Shown piece by piece: positions 36,001 through 47,099 of a DNA stretch of 64,000 nt. Source of the stretch: Chondrosia reniformis (Eukaryota; Porifera; Demospongiae; Chondrillida; Chondrillidae). A program made the position numbers and the translations under genes. Where the stretch lies: NCBI GenBank assembly GCA_947172415.1, contig OX359189.1:1882501-1946500 (forward strand). The letters are read 5' to 3'. Numbering within the stretch: position 1 is the first letter of the stretch; the number at the start of each line of letters is the position of its first letter. Below the pieces are notes generated by a model. That model was not told the origin of the DNA and did not search any database. It saw nothing but the letters and a program-made list of their open reading frames with translations.

Positions 36001-37073
36001 AGGGGAGGAGCTGGGAGGGGTTGGTAGAGAGGTTGAAAGAGGTAAGGAGAGGGAGGGGAGAGGCAAGGAGGGAAAGCCCCTAATCATAGGATACATACGT
36101 ATGTATGCACTTCCTAGGATAGGAGATTATGTCCATTTTACACACAGACCTGTCAGATTCAGTTAGAATGTAACATTCTCTTTCTTGTTGACACAAAAGG
36201 TTCAATACACACATTCAAAGATGTAACATATGTACAAACATACCTCAATGGAAAAGTGATTGGCCAGGTAAGTTTATAACTTTACATTGCCAAAGTTAAA
36301 TCAGCAAGCACTGTTCCAAATTTACACTTAAATTCGGTTTGGCTTCTCAGAGTATAATATCACCACTACAAGTGGCTCCATTGATAGAATTCTTACAAAA
36401 GGAACTGGACTAATGGATCATATTCATGCATGCTTGACTGTAGAAGCCTTAAATACATTGTTGCACAATACAATCCTATGTGAACCCGATAAGGTATATA
36501 GAAACATAATAGCAGTCAGTTCTAAATACGACCGTTAGGGTTATTTCTATGATTCAACCATAATGATTCAGCAGAGAGGATTCTAATAAGTGCGCCCTAA
36601 TGTGAAAACGTGCTAACTAGTGTTAGTTGCTACGTGGGATTCCCCAAACAGTAAACGCTTCCTCGAGAGATTAACAGGACGGCAGGTAATTACTAAACAC
36701 TACCAACATGGTCAAAATAACGGAATCTCTTGGCTATCCCCGATATACCTATTTAGTACAAAACCAGCCAAACTTTGTTAGTTACTTTCGTCTTCCCAAA
36801 GAACGCGAATAACCTTGGCAGCTATAACAGCTACAATCCTCGCCTAGCGGTACTAGCTAAGAAATGAAGCTGCTTCTAACACAATTCAATAAGATATCTT
36901 TCTAGAAATGAATCATTAACGTTAACCATAACACGTATCTTACTGTCGATGTGCTTCTTCTTCGGTCCAATTTCCTCATGACTGGCAGCCTTACAAACAG
37001 TCTTGTTGATGCTGGCGCCTGTGATGGTGAGAATGGCCGCGTTCGTCTTATCTTTTATTTTGGCAGCCGACAT
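27072..37073 (-). CDS. PICALM: PICALM/AP180 clathrin assembly adaptor (ANTH domain)
   Basis: Exon 1 (36,944–37,073) starts MSAAKIKDKTNAAILTITG and contains SINKTVCKAASHEEIGPKKK, the hallmark AP180/PICALM N-terminus that binds PtdIns(4,5)P2 through its lysines. The ANTH domain continues in exons at about 33,053–33,195 (RNSNWVVVFKALITTHNLMV), 32,545–32,640, 31,690–31,810 (YIRRYSRYLRSVLTTYRQLA), 30,790–30,990 (MVNGVINTCFLMMYKDLVKL) and 30,255–30,360. The C-terminal tail exons near 29.9, 29.6, 29.1, 28.3, 28.0, 27.6 and 27.1 kb are low complexity and include DDLLDLDLG (a clathrin-box-like acidic/leucine motif), NPFAS and NPHDPFGPI (NPF/DPF-type motifs). This adaptor links clathrin and cargo to the plasma membrane in endocytosis. 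The end is uncertain: reading through the 27.1-kb donor gives a stop at 27,072, or a further short exon exists. One gene serves for both vertebrate PICALM and SNAP91. Confidence 0.88.
31536..31649. mobile_element. Short Tc1/mariner–pogo-like MITE
   Basis: Perfect 12-bp terminal inverted repeats CAGTGGAACCTG (31,538) and CAGGTTCCACTG (ending 31,647), both flanked by TA, the target duplication expected of this superfamily. Only about 86 bp lie between. It sits in a PICALM intron. Confidence 0.8.
32078..32330. mobile_element. Foldback element with 54-bp inverted repeats around a hammerhead ribozyme
   Basis: The arms 32,078–32,131 and 32,277–32,330 are inverted repeats that differ at one base (tattacGcc versus the complement of ggtGtaata). 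The ~145-bp interior holds a canonical hammerhead close to the left arm. No coding frame is present. It lies in a PICALM intron between ANTH-domain exons. Confidence 0.85.
32150..32194 (+). ncRNA. Canonical hammerhead ribozyme (type I-like)
   Basis: Stem I ACCACA/UGUGGU has 6 perfect pairs. The core CUGAUGA is at 32,156–32,162. Stem II GCCCU-AAAG-AGGGC is perfect. GAAA (32,177–32,180) is followed by a short stem III AC-AGCU-GU and the cleavage triplet GUC (32,186–32,188). Every conserved core base is present, so self-cleavage after C32,188 is predicted. Confidence 0.88.
33200..36940. other. Long first intron of PICALM
   Basis: About 3.7 kb between exon 1 and the second ANTH exon. It is rich in TACGTA/TACGTACGTA tracts, has a duplicated 25-bp block (AACAAAATGGCTGACCCTAG at about 35,372 and 35,430) and a GA-rich tandem repeat near 36.0 kb. 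No other gene was recognised. Confidence 0.6.
35905..36075. repeat. GA-rich degenerate tandem repeat
   Basis: Units of GGGAGAGGTTGGGAGAGGTA and GGAGAGGGAG repeat with variation. The minus-strand frame (Ser/Pro/Leu repeats) is a by-product of the repeat and is not called as a gene. Confidence 0.85.
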
Positions 37074-37597
37074 ACTTCGCAAACCCAGATACCACAAGGA
37101 CTATACGTTTGAAAGGTGAATCCTGGGAAACTTGTTTGCTATTTTGATAAGGAGAATTAAACCCGATCGGAGATACTGGGGACAAATCTCTGGGTGGGTT
37201 CGTTTCCGCGTTTGCGTTTAGCCACAACATAATACCTTATGAATGTCATCAAAAAGTAATGAATCTAATTAACAGAAAAGCGCTCGGCCTATTGGAATGG
37301 CAGAAAGTGGTTCAAATAGTCCAGCAGAGTAAATCTTTGCAGGTAACCCAAAATGGCGTCCTTGCTGATAACATAGAGATAGAAGTACATTCTGGCAGAG
37401 AGATATAAAACACTTCTGATCTTCTCAAACAACTGAGGGAGTGAGAAAAATTAATTGAAACTAAAACAAAACAAACAAACACTAAATATATTCAAAATAA
37501 CCATCTGGCCAAACAATAGATTTTGTCCTAAATATTGAACAAGGGGCAACTTTGAAAACCTCGCTCCCAATTTTAAAGAGCCACCACAAGTTTAATT

Positions 37598-38080
37598 GAC
37601 TTCAAGTATAGAACCAGTTATTTACATGAATCAGATAGAACCGGTTGTTTACATGAATCAGATAGAACAGGTTGTTTACATGAATCAGATAGAACAGGTT
37701 GTTTACATGAATCAGATAGAACCGGTTGTTTACATGAATCAGATAGAACAGGTTGTTTACATGAATCAGATAGAACAGGTTGTTTACATGAATCAGATAG
37801 AACAGGTTGTTTACATGAATCAGATAGAACCGGTTGTTTACATGAATCAGATAGAACCGGTTGTTTACATGAATCAGATAGAACAGGTTGTTTACATGAA
37901 TCAGATAGAACAGGTTTTTACATGAATCAGATAAAACAGGTTATTAACATGAATCAGATAGAACAGGTTATTAACATGAATCAGATAAAACAGGTTATTA
38001 ACATGAATCAGATAGAACAGGTTATTAACATGAATCAGATAGAACAGGTTTTTACATGAATCAGATAGAACAGGTTTTAG
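37598..38080. repeat. 27-bp tandem repeat, about 17 copies, upstream of PICALM exon 1
   Basis: The unit is ATAGAACAGGTTGTTTACAT plus GAATCAG; the period is divisible by three, so the plus strand reads as repeats of YMNQIEQVV over 109 codons. The rightmost copies contain TTATTAACAT variants with in-frame stops. There is no domain and no adjoining exon, so it is a satellite and not a protein. Confidence 0.9.
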
Positions 38081-38189
38081 AAACACAAAATGGTATATCA
38101 CAACTGAGTGCTAAACCAGAGAAACAAGGTGACACACTCAACTACACTTTGCTATCGACAAGGGAGCTCTGAGTTCCTTATGAAACAAG

Positions 38190-41100
38190 AACACATTTAC
38201 CAGTGGCGTGTATTCAAGCTCACCAGTGTTCCGTAGACCACAAGCGTGTCCCACATGGCAATCCAGCTATCAGACATGCCCACTTCCGCCATTTTCCTGC
38301 AACCACAAGTAACAGAGAGATACACCTCAGTCTCATTTGACAAAGATCAAAAGACACTTCCTACATACCTAATTCCTTATATGCTTACACATTAAAAAGG
38401 TTGCTATGGTTACTAAAACATGTATACATACGTATATCTCTCCTATTCACACATGCATTTCTAATAACAGAATATGCCCTAATTTAAGGGTTAAATGATC
38501 CTGTTAATCTTCTTAACTGTATTCTATACTATGAAGGCTTGTAACCATGGTTACAAAGCAGATGATAGCACTGTCATACTCACCTTGAAATGAAGACATT
38601 AATTGGTTGCAGAGAGATAGGAGGTACGTCTACTCCAAGTCGGAGGAGCATCTTACAGTTTTGACAATCTAACAAAGAAACAAGAGGTTGCCATTCGTTA
38701 CGTTGGACAATGAGATCTTTGCTATGAAGTGAAGAGATAACGATAAAATTTGTTAAAGTATCAGTTTGCCTGTAGTATGACAAACAGCATTGCTAGTAGA
38801 TCTAGGAGTCCTATTCACTAGACATTAGCTACACTTCCTCCCACAAACAGGTTGTTCTGTAATACATATTTATCTCATTTGTCTGTACAGAAACCTCGGG
38901 TTGAAGTAGAGGAGATCAGATCTCATCTGTGAACCAGAGGACACACTATACAGACTTATATAGAGGCCAGGTCTCACATATTAAGGCCAGGTCTCATATT
39001 AAGGCCAGATCTCACATATTAGACTTATAACAGATCAAAAAGAAGACAAAAAATTCCCAGGGTCACTAATGAAGGGTGCAATTCCCAGAAACAGCAGTGG
39101 AGAAGCAGAAGGAGAAAATCTTGTATTCTCATCCAAAGGACTCACTAGGTGTACTTCCCTATATATGTAGGTCTTACTCTAAAGTAGATTTACATGTACA
39201 AAACAGGTTGTCCTGTACATACGTGTTCATTGCACTGTCTACAGTTAGACATACTCACTGGCCCATCCTTGATGCCAACATATGTCTACCAGTATTATGA
39301 ACAGCACTAGAATCACCATCTTTACCATCACCCAAGTTACTAGGCTACTCCAAGTGGTCCGATTTCCTTTCTTTTTATCTCTTGAAGGTCTGTCTCTGAA
39401 TTCGTCATCAGTATCAGAATCCTCTTCAAACTGGCATCTCTTGAGGAGGTAATTCAATGAATCAGCGCACAGATCAACATTTGGCTGATCTTCACCTTGC
39501 AGCTCTTCAATGTTCTGGTAGAACTGCTCCAACATACTCTGTATGCCCTGAAGCAGAGTCAGGAAGGAACTGGTTACTAGGCAACGCATTCTAGAAGGGG
39601 AAAACCCTACTAATACCCACCCTAAGCCTTCTCGATGACTTGACTGTTTTCATCTCAATCAGTAAAATACTAAAAGACAAAACAATCACATCACTGAATA
39701 GCAAGTGAAAAGTAAACTTCCAAAAGCACAACTTAGGAAACCCCTCTATAATTGGCCTTACAAGCTAGTACATATCACCAGGCCACCAAGTACAGGTTTC
39801 TGTGTTCCTGTCAGGGGCCCCACACTTACCCAGACAGTTTTAAGTGATCACTGAAGATGCTCTTCCACTCGTCTCTGCACAGCTCACACTTTAGGACACA
39901 CGCAACCAGGAAACTTAGCAGACGCTGTGACAGCAGCAAGAGGAATGAATGAATAACATAATAAAGGAAAGAGATTTAGGCACATGAGAAATAATAGTTG
40001 AGGCAAAAAAGGAAAAAGTAATAGGTTCAGAAGGACAGTGATCAAACTGCTCACCCCCCCCCCCCCCCACAGGTCAGTACACCACATGTCCACATCCATC
40101 CCCCCCCCCCCCCACAGGTCAGTACACCACATGTCCACATCCATCCCCTCACCCCCCACAGGTCAGTACACCACATGTCCACATCCATCCCCTCACCCCC
40201 CACAGGTCAGTACAGCAATTGAATATAGTCATGGAACATCTGCACATCACTAGACTGTCTATTACTTCACAGAGCCAAGGTCATGTTCTACTAGTGATAG
40301 ATCAATTGCAACCTTCCACTAAACAAACCTTCTCCTCCTCATAATCGTGCTTATCCCCCACCTTCATGAACCCCAGTCGGAAGAGAGAGCTGAGAGGTAT
40401 TGGATGAGTAAGCTCCACACAGAGTTGTATGACAATGTCATAGGTTGGATCAGTTAGTGATCTACACAAACATAAATCAGTACACAACTTCACACACTAT
40501 TTCTGAATACCTCCGGTTAACAAAGAGACATTCACAAGTGATGTAATCCATATACACCATATACCATATGTAGCCACACATTAATGGAATTTCATTAATT
40601 TAAACATGCTTTATTCAAGTGTTCTTAGAATTCCCCACTGCATCATTCACAGACACGAATACTTTGCTTGCTCTAAAACACGTTACAATTATTAGGTTTC
40701 CACTATGTACTATATATAGTAAAGATAACTAAATTGTTGGAATTCTAACCTGCACCATAAAGTGGAGCTACTGTATATATATATATATTCAATAATGCTT
40801 GGAAATCAACAGTTGTGGTTTGAATATCACATGACTGTTCATAGATAAGAGTGGCTACAGGTAAAATGGATGTAAAACTCACTTCTTGTGGTTTGCCAAC
40901 TGTTTCGGGAGCTGTGCAACAATAAAGTCAATTAAACGTTTAAAGACTGGCAGTTCCTTCACTAAACCTTGATCTCCAAAGACAAGCAGTGATCTAACCA
41001 CGTGTAGAGAGACGAGTGGTAGCACTATGAATGACCACATCACTACTGCAGGGGACCTGGTAGAGGTCATCCTTGAGTACAACCTTTACTTTCTAATGTA

Positions 41101-44100
41101 CCAGTTATACGTACACTCCATTTACTAGTATATGGTATAGGTACAGTACACCTCTGTAGTATATACGTAGATACCCCAGACACCATCTCCACTCCATATG
41201 GTGCCCACTAAAGGAGTTCTACTGTGTACAGTCAGTGAAGGGCCTCATTAACATTGAACATTCATGGACACCAAATTGTCGCAGCATGTACACTTTGTTG
41301 ACATTTAAATATGTCTATCCAGTGGCTCAGCAGTTTAATGTAAACATCACGTAAACACTAGTGCACCTCAGGAGAACGGAAATCAAACTACATCACAGCC
41401 ACACATAAATATCACAATTTCACTAAATCACCCAATAAGTACGTATAAGTGCTGCAAGCAGCAACAAGATCACTAAATGTGGTAAGCACTAAAGTCCCAA
41501 CAAACCTTAAAGTCATAAAAATATATTTGCCAATAATATAAGCCTTAAGGAACTTCCTACTACAGAATACATATACACTATATAAATGATCTACATATCT
41601 ACACATGCATATCCACCAATGGAAAGTGAATAATTAGGAAAGTTATCACATCTGCCTACTTATAAATCTTACACTTACTTGCACAAGTTTAGAAGATAGT
41701 TGTAGCTGAAGATTAGCACTTCCTTTGGAACATTGTTGGGCTCCAGTAAGTACGGAATTACCAGATGACAGTACACTGCAGGGAAGAGACACAAGAGGGT
41801 AGATCTACACTCATGTGCCCTGAACATGTGCCCCGGAGCATGTGCCTGGGAGCATGTGCCCGGAACATGTGCCCCGGAACATGTGCCCCGGAACATGTGC
41901 CCCGGAACATGTGCCCCTGAGCATGTGCCCCGGAGCATGTGCCCCGGAGCATGTGCCCCGGAGCATGTGCCCCGGAACATGTGCCCCGGGAGCATGTGCC
42001 CCGGAACATGTGCCCGGGAGCATGTGCCCTGAACAACAACTAAATTCTTGTTGACTGACACTCAAAGCCTTGTGTTAGCATGTGCACATTGTCACACTCG
42101 GGAAAAGGGAGGGCAGCCTTCAACAGACACAACACTTCACGGGGTCGGCTGATGCAAGACTGAAGCATTGCCTTCAACTAACAGAAAAGACAAGAATTTC
42201 CAAAAGTCATTTTTCATCTTATGGCATTCAGAGGTAACTGGGAAAGACTAATAACCTATCTAAGATGGACGCACATACCTGTCTAAGATGGACACACATA
42301 CCTGTCTAAGATGGACACACATACCTGTCTAAGATGGACACACATACCTGTCTAAGATGGACACACATACCTGTCTAAGATGGACACACATACCTGTCTA
42401 AGATGGACACACATACCTGACTTTTAGGAACCTCAATTACAGCTGGTCTGAAGGACTGAAGTGTTAAGATCAAAATCTGGTAGGTTTCTGGATAGCCGCC
42501 TGTGGTCAGCGAGGATGAACAGTCAGCTACATACTCAATTACGTAATACATGATAACATGGCCGTCCACATGCATCCACTAGTATATCCACTGTTCTCAT
42601 AAAAGTGGATCAGTACATATATGGTAAAGTTTTAGCCTACTAACAGCAGTTTTCATAGTGAATTCAGGTTTTGAGAGATTTTCAGTAGGCAAGATGGATT
42701 GTGAATAAGATACATAGATCTAATTGTGACAAAATACTTGCTACCTATATACTGTACACTTTACAAGAACGTGGGTTTTCTAGCCAAACTTAAACGGGAT
42801 ACTTTTGCATTACAAGCTCGATACCTTCATCGTTTGTTAAACTCGGTACAATGTCTCATCGATACCCCAGAAACACCTTTTCCGCTTAGACTTATGCTAA
42901 TGATTAAAGACATTATTAAAGCACGCGCTTCAGCCAGCCTTCCCAAACACCCAACGAAAACGACAAGTCCAGAAGGGTTTCTTAAAATCGTGTTTCATAA
43001 TAAAGGTGTAGAAAAAATAGGCCTCTCAGGTATCTTAAACCAAAAGTTAGTGTTAGAAACTGTCCCACCCTTTATACAAAACAGAGAGCCCCCATGTGTA
43101 GTATATAAGTATACCCAACCAATAGGACCTCAAATCTTTAACTTTTCACAAACCTCTAAGTCAGATGTTTTTAGAAAACCAGAACCATGTGAGTGTCACA
43201 AGTCCCCCTTCATTTACAAGCCCCTAGGCCATGTTTTAACAGGTGATCTACGTATTGTTAGTAACCCAAAACTTAGAAAACTTCTTAAGAAAGGACCAAA
43301 ATTTAGAGAACCTAATAACTTTAATTGGGTAACTGCTTTAAAAATGTGTAAGGAAGGTCTTAGAAAATATAAGATTACCTAAGCTACATAAGAACCCTTA
43401 CAGCTACAGATTCATAACCGCCTCTCACAAATGTACTACCAAACCCCTTTCTAGATTTCTAAATTCGGCACTCAGACTAATTCTCAAACATTTTAGAGAA
43501 TACTGCCTAGGTATATATAGGAATACTGGTGTTAATGCCTTTTGGATAGTAGAAAACTCACTAGAAGTCTTAGATAGTCTTAGGTCTATACCCACTAGAA
43601 AAGCCCAGCTAGCTAGTTTTGATTTTTCTACATTATATACAGCGATCCCCCATAACCTACTTAAAGATAAGATTACTAACCTAATTTATAGTGCCTATAC
43701 CTGTAGAAAGTCCCAATATATAGAAGTCTGTCAGGATAAAGCCTTTTGGTCTAACAATGTCTCCAATAAAGCAGTCACAGCTGTTCATTTAGTAGAGCTC
43801 TTTAATTACCTTATTGACAACATTTATGTATGTGTAGACGGTTCTGTATTTAAGCAATGTGTAGGTATCCCTATGGGTACTGACTGTGCCCCTGTAGTTG
43901 CTAATCTTTTTCTGTTTGCCTATGAGTATGAGTTTATGAAAGGACTACTTAAGGATAACATCACCCTAGCTATTAAATTTTCCAATACTTATAGGTATAT
44001 TGATGACCTTTTATGTATTAACAACAAGGATTTTGAACTGTTGATTAGTGATATTTACCCCAAAGAACTTATTCTTAAAAAGACAAATACCAGCCCTAAA

Positions 44101-46945
44101 AAATCCCCCTTTTTAGACTTAGATATAACCATTACTAACAATCAATTTATCACTAAAGTATATGATAAACGAGAGGACTTTAACTTTGATATAGTAAATT
44201 TCCCCCATTTAGATAGTAATATTCCTAATACCCCAGCCTATGGTGTCTTTATTTCACAACTAATTAGGTATTCTAGAATATGTAGTGACTTCTCCAGTTT
44301 TCAGGCTAAAAGTTTGCAGTTATGCAGTAGGCTTATTAAGCAGGGTTACAAATACTTTAAGCTAAAATCAACCTTTAAAACCTTCCTATCCCGGCAGCCT
44401 CTAGTTAGAATCAAATATAAGCAAAAAGTAGCTAGTATGCTTAAGGACTGTCTTGTGTTACCCCATATTGTGTTACCCCACCTCCAAAGAAATGTTACTA
44501 CTAGAAGACCTAAAGGTAGACTTACGTAATATGTCCTACTTTTGTCTATAGTTATGCTGAGTCTGTTTTACCTGTACAAGCAAGTTTACTAATAGATTTA
44601 TAATTAATTCATAAAAGTTAATTGGACCTACATTCCTTTCATAAAATTAAATTTCATCATGTGTCTTAGTTAACACCTTATTTAACTTTTGGCGCCAAAA
44701 TAGTGTATATAAGGCCCCTAGATTTAGCATAGAGAGCCAAGGATTCACAGAAGATCAAGATAAAGAAAAAGACAAAGACTCCCAGGATCACTGATGAAGG
44801 GTGGAATTCCCAGAAACGGCTGTCTGACCCAGTGGAGAAGAAGATGAAAGAAGGGAAAAGAAGGAAGAAAAGACTACTGTATCTTCATCTAAAGCTCTCT
44901 TTAGGTTTAGTTCCCCTATAGGCTCTTTTTACAGAATAGGCATATAACATGTAGGAAAATGGTATCTTAGATTTTTCATGTTCCTATGTGTTCAAAATGG
45001 TCTCCAATCTCACCTTTATGAGCCTCAGTTTCTAGTGCGTCCACACAGCTGGCATAGAAGGTGTCGAGTGATTCTGGCTGACATTTCTCATAGCACCAGC
45101 GCAAGGCGTCTGAAACACTCTTTGGAATGTTCTCAGCCAAAAATAACGGTGTCACTGGAGAAGTAGAACAATCATTCTCAAGTAGTCTAGTATCTCTTCT
45201 GGTACTGATCAGCTGGAGATGGGAGATGTACGTCTTAACTGAACTAAATAAGCCACTCTGCCCGTGGCCATGTGTGTAGGAAATAGGAAGGGAGTACATA
45301 TATCAGACAACCAGTACTTGGCTAAGAGGGGACCACTGCTCCGGGATAAGATCACACATTAGCCATCTCTACCAGTCTACCATCCCCACCCCCCCACCAC
45401 GGTACACATAGCTTGAATGGACACCAACATCAGGCTCCATTGTCATGGCAACAAAATTAAGAATTTAGAAATAGCAATACTGATTAGCAATCTGCTGGCC
45501 CAGTGGAGGAGAAGAAGAAGAAGGAGAAAAATTCTTGTATCCTCATCCAAAGCTCTCACTAGGTTTAGTTCCCTATAGACCTTTTACTCTGAAGCAAATG
45601 TAGCGTGTTGATAACAGTGTGTTAGATTATTCATTTACATTATAAAAAGTCTATTGAATTACCTTCTTTCATAGCAGGTTCTTCATCAGGCGTGAGATGG
45701 CTCTTAAGGAATTGAGCGAGATCTCTCAAAATGCTCTAAATTAGAGACGAAAGAGACACCATATCAGAAGGTGCACTAGAGTGTACTGGAACCACTTACA
45801 GACTGCTCACTGTAACGAGCCTGAGCCAGGCAGAAGCAATCCTTAATTTGGACCCCATCCAACTAGACAATGTGAATAGAGAGGCCACTTGAACACTATT
45901 CATGTGTTTAAATACATCCATTTATGATAGTACATGAATTAGCTAAGACACACTTTTCCCTGTAAAAAGATCTTTCTCTAAATCTTTAGGACTAATAATA
46001 CCGGGGTATGTCAATATGGATGCCAAAGACTTACAAACAATCAAGAAGACAGATATTTCCAGGGTCACTAATGAAGGGTGGAATTACCAGAAACAGATGT
46101 CTGGCCCAGTGGAGAAGAAGAAAAGTAGAAGGAGAAAGCTCTTGTATCCTCATCCAAAGCTCTCACTAGTATTAGTTCCCTATAGGCCCTATATTCTAAA
46201 TTAGATATACATAGTATGTTGGATATTCATATAGTGTATGTACATGAATGACCTTCATACTGTAGGTACATTATTCTATAGTTGATGTAGTATGTTGAAA
46301 ACATTGTGTGTTGTTCATTGTACCTCATTGAGAGCATCAGTGAGGTAGTGAGAGCTCCTCCTGTGTCCTTTGGGGTCCTGTTTCTTCCCTTTAGACTGCT
46401 TCTGACTGTGCTTAACTGTAGCTGCTGAAGACTGCTGTTCAGAAGTTCTCTTTTTGCCTCTTGACACATTCAGAGAACTGAAACCGGTATCATCTTCAGG
46501 AACTGGATCTAGTCACGTGATGAGGTGGTATTAGCTCAGTGGAGTACAGTCTTACTATTTAAACTAGACATGCTATATGTATATGATAGCTGATTGCATG
46601 TAAATAATGTGCTCTAACATGTGTTGTTGTAAATAATGCGTGTTGCTGTACTAAATTTATTTTTTCCAAATCTAAGCATCGGCAAGCTTATAAGAGGAGC
46701 GTAGGACACCCTTATCTGTAAGTTTGGGACTAGCCAGTACTTATAGAGCAAAAAGTGACTTTATAGGTGAATACTCTAAAGAAAAGAGTGTTCCTCAAAA
46801 TTGAATGGTTACATGTCTTCAGACACATACCAGCAGGCTCTAAAACAGAGGGTTGGAATCCTTGGGCTCTCTTCCTCTTCTTAGCAGGGTCCTTACGAGC
46901 TGTTTTACCATCCTTTCCAACGGTCTGCCAGTAGTCTTCAGCCAT
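38190..46945 (-). CDS. TMEM214: TMEM214-like ER membrane protein
   Basis: The exon ending at 46,945 starts MAEDYWQTVGKDGKTARKDP. It is followed by basic exons near 46.4 kb, LDGVQIKDCFCLAQARYSEQ (45.8 kb), SILRDLAQFLKSHLTPDEEP (45.7 kb) and IPKSVSDALRWCYEKCQPES (45.1 kb). The order and spacing follow TMEM214 (W.VV...K, ALDVADL, WLKDLASYL, YPYSLV..LR..I). Later exons near 42.5, 42.1, 41.7, 41.0, 40.4 and 39.9 kb continue an all-helical protein. The exon at about 39,256–39,560 has VDLCADSLNYLLKRC and a membrane segment (MVKMVILVLFIILVDIC), as in TMEM214 before its first TM helix. Exons at 38.6–38.7 and 38.2–38.3 kb are placed here with low confidence. The human protein sits in the ER and is linked to stress-induced apoptosis. 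A retroelement occupies the 42.6–45.0 kb intron. Confidence 0.68.
39028..39235 (+). mobile_element. PLE terminal fragment with truncated hammerhead
   Basis: Matches 44,750–44,960 (AGATCAAAAAGAAGACAAAA, CCAGGGTCACTAATGAAGGG, then the CTCATC...AGGTGTACTTCCCTATA tail). The hammerhead core reads CUAAUGA at 39,065 and GAAAC at 39,088, but the GUC and 3' stem I are deleted. It sits in a TMEM214 intron. Confidence 0.75.
40050..40205. repeat. 46-bp minisatellite, about 3.5 copies
   Basis: CACAGGTCAGTACACCACAT plus GTCCACATCCATCC, separated by C-rich tracts of variable length. Coding frames on both strands are by-products. Confidence 0.9.
41818..42030. repeat. 14–15-bp minisatellite, about 15 copies
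   Basis: Units of GGAACATGTGCCCC or GGAGCATGTGCCCC, each containing a CATG or ACATGT palindrome. Open frames exist on both strands in several registers, typical of a short repeat and not of a gene. Confidence 0.92.
42250..42418. repeat. 23-bp tandem repeat, 7 copies
   Basis: Unit ACCTGTCTAAGATGGACACA plus CAT. The last copy directly abuts the splice donor of the TMEM214 exon near 42.42–42.55 kb; each unit contains acatacct, the complement of an aggtatgt-type donor. Confidence 0.9.
44687..44714 (+). promoter_or_regulatory. Putative PLE promoter: palindromic E2F-like site plus TATA box
   Basis: TTTTGGCGCCAAAA (44,687–44,700) is a perfect palindrome and matches the E2F consensus. TATATAAGG follows 6 bp later (44,706). 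The same pair is kept in inverted orientation in the copy at 49,500–49,527. Promoter function is inference. Confidence 0.5.
44785..44830 (+). ncRNA. Hammerhead ribozyme in PLE terminus
   Basis: Stem I GGAUCA/UGACCC (one A·C mismatch), CUGAUGA at 44,791–44,797, stem II GGG-UGGAAUU-CCC, GAAA at 44,813–44,816, stem III AC-GGCU-GU, and cleavage triplet GUC at 44,822–44,824. All core bases fit. Hammerheads are known in PLE terminal repeats. Confidence 0.82.
45490..45605 (+). mobile_element. PLE terminal fragment (hammerhead 3' half only)
   Basis: CTGCTGGCCCAGTGGAGGAG followed by CTCATCCAAAGCTCTCACTA matches the region after the hammerhead cleavage site in the other copies. The CUGAUGA part is missing. 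Confidence 0.65.
46020..46205 (+). mobile_element. PLE terminal fragment with mutated hammerhead
   Basis: The hammerhead at 46,062–46,107 has stem I GGGUCA/UGGCCC (one G·U), the core CUAAUGA (conserved G changed to A), GAAAC and GUC. The compensated stem with a broken core suggests an inherited copy that has lost activity. The downstream tail matches the other fragments. Confidence 0.75.
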
Positions 46946-47099
46946 CTTTACAGTGATTGCGTAATCAATTTCCACATAAAGATGGTTTCCAATATGTACG
47001 CGCTTTCTTTGATTGAGCGTGTCATGCACTCAGACATATACTCACACAAGCCAAATCAAGCCAAATGAATCAGAGATCACTGGTCAGAATTATATAGTG

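Larger units (their letters stand above)
42720..44975 (+). pseudogene. Penelope-like retroelement: reverse transcriptase with one frameshift, plus 3' terminal region
   Basis: Two frames, 42,726–43,382 and about 43,355–44,529, form one reverse transcriptase broken near 43,380. Conserved blocks in order: [76 protein letters not shown] (catalytic DD) and KSPFLDLDITI. This is a Penelope-like type of RT. No GIY-YIG endonuclease follows; after the stop comes a non-coding tail with an E2F-like palindrome, TATA box and hammerhead. The N-terminus is probably truncated. The element is antisense to TMEM214, inside its intron. Apart from the frameshift the RT is well preserved, which suggests recent activity of the family. 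Confidence 0.8.

Noticed and set aside
35770-36096. Ser/Pro/Leu-rich open frame on the minus strand
   Set aside because: It is the translation of a GA/CT-rich tandem repeat within the PICALM intron.
37596-37925. 109-codon open frame with repeated YMNQIEQVV
   Set aside because: It is produced by a 27-bp satellite whose period is divisible by three. Neighbouring units contain stops, and there are no flanking exons or a recognisable domain.
41758-42065. Several overlapping open frames on both strands rich in APGHM/GTCSG or CPGAC
   Set aside because: Artefact of a 14–15-bp repeat that lacks stops in many registers.
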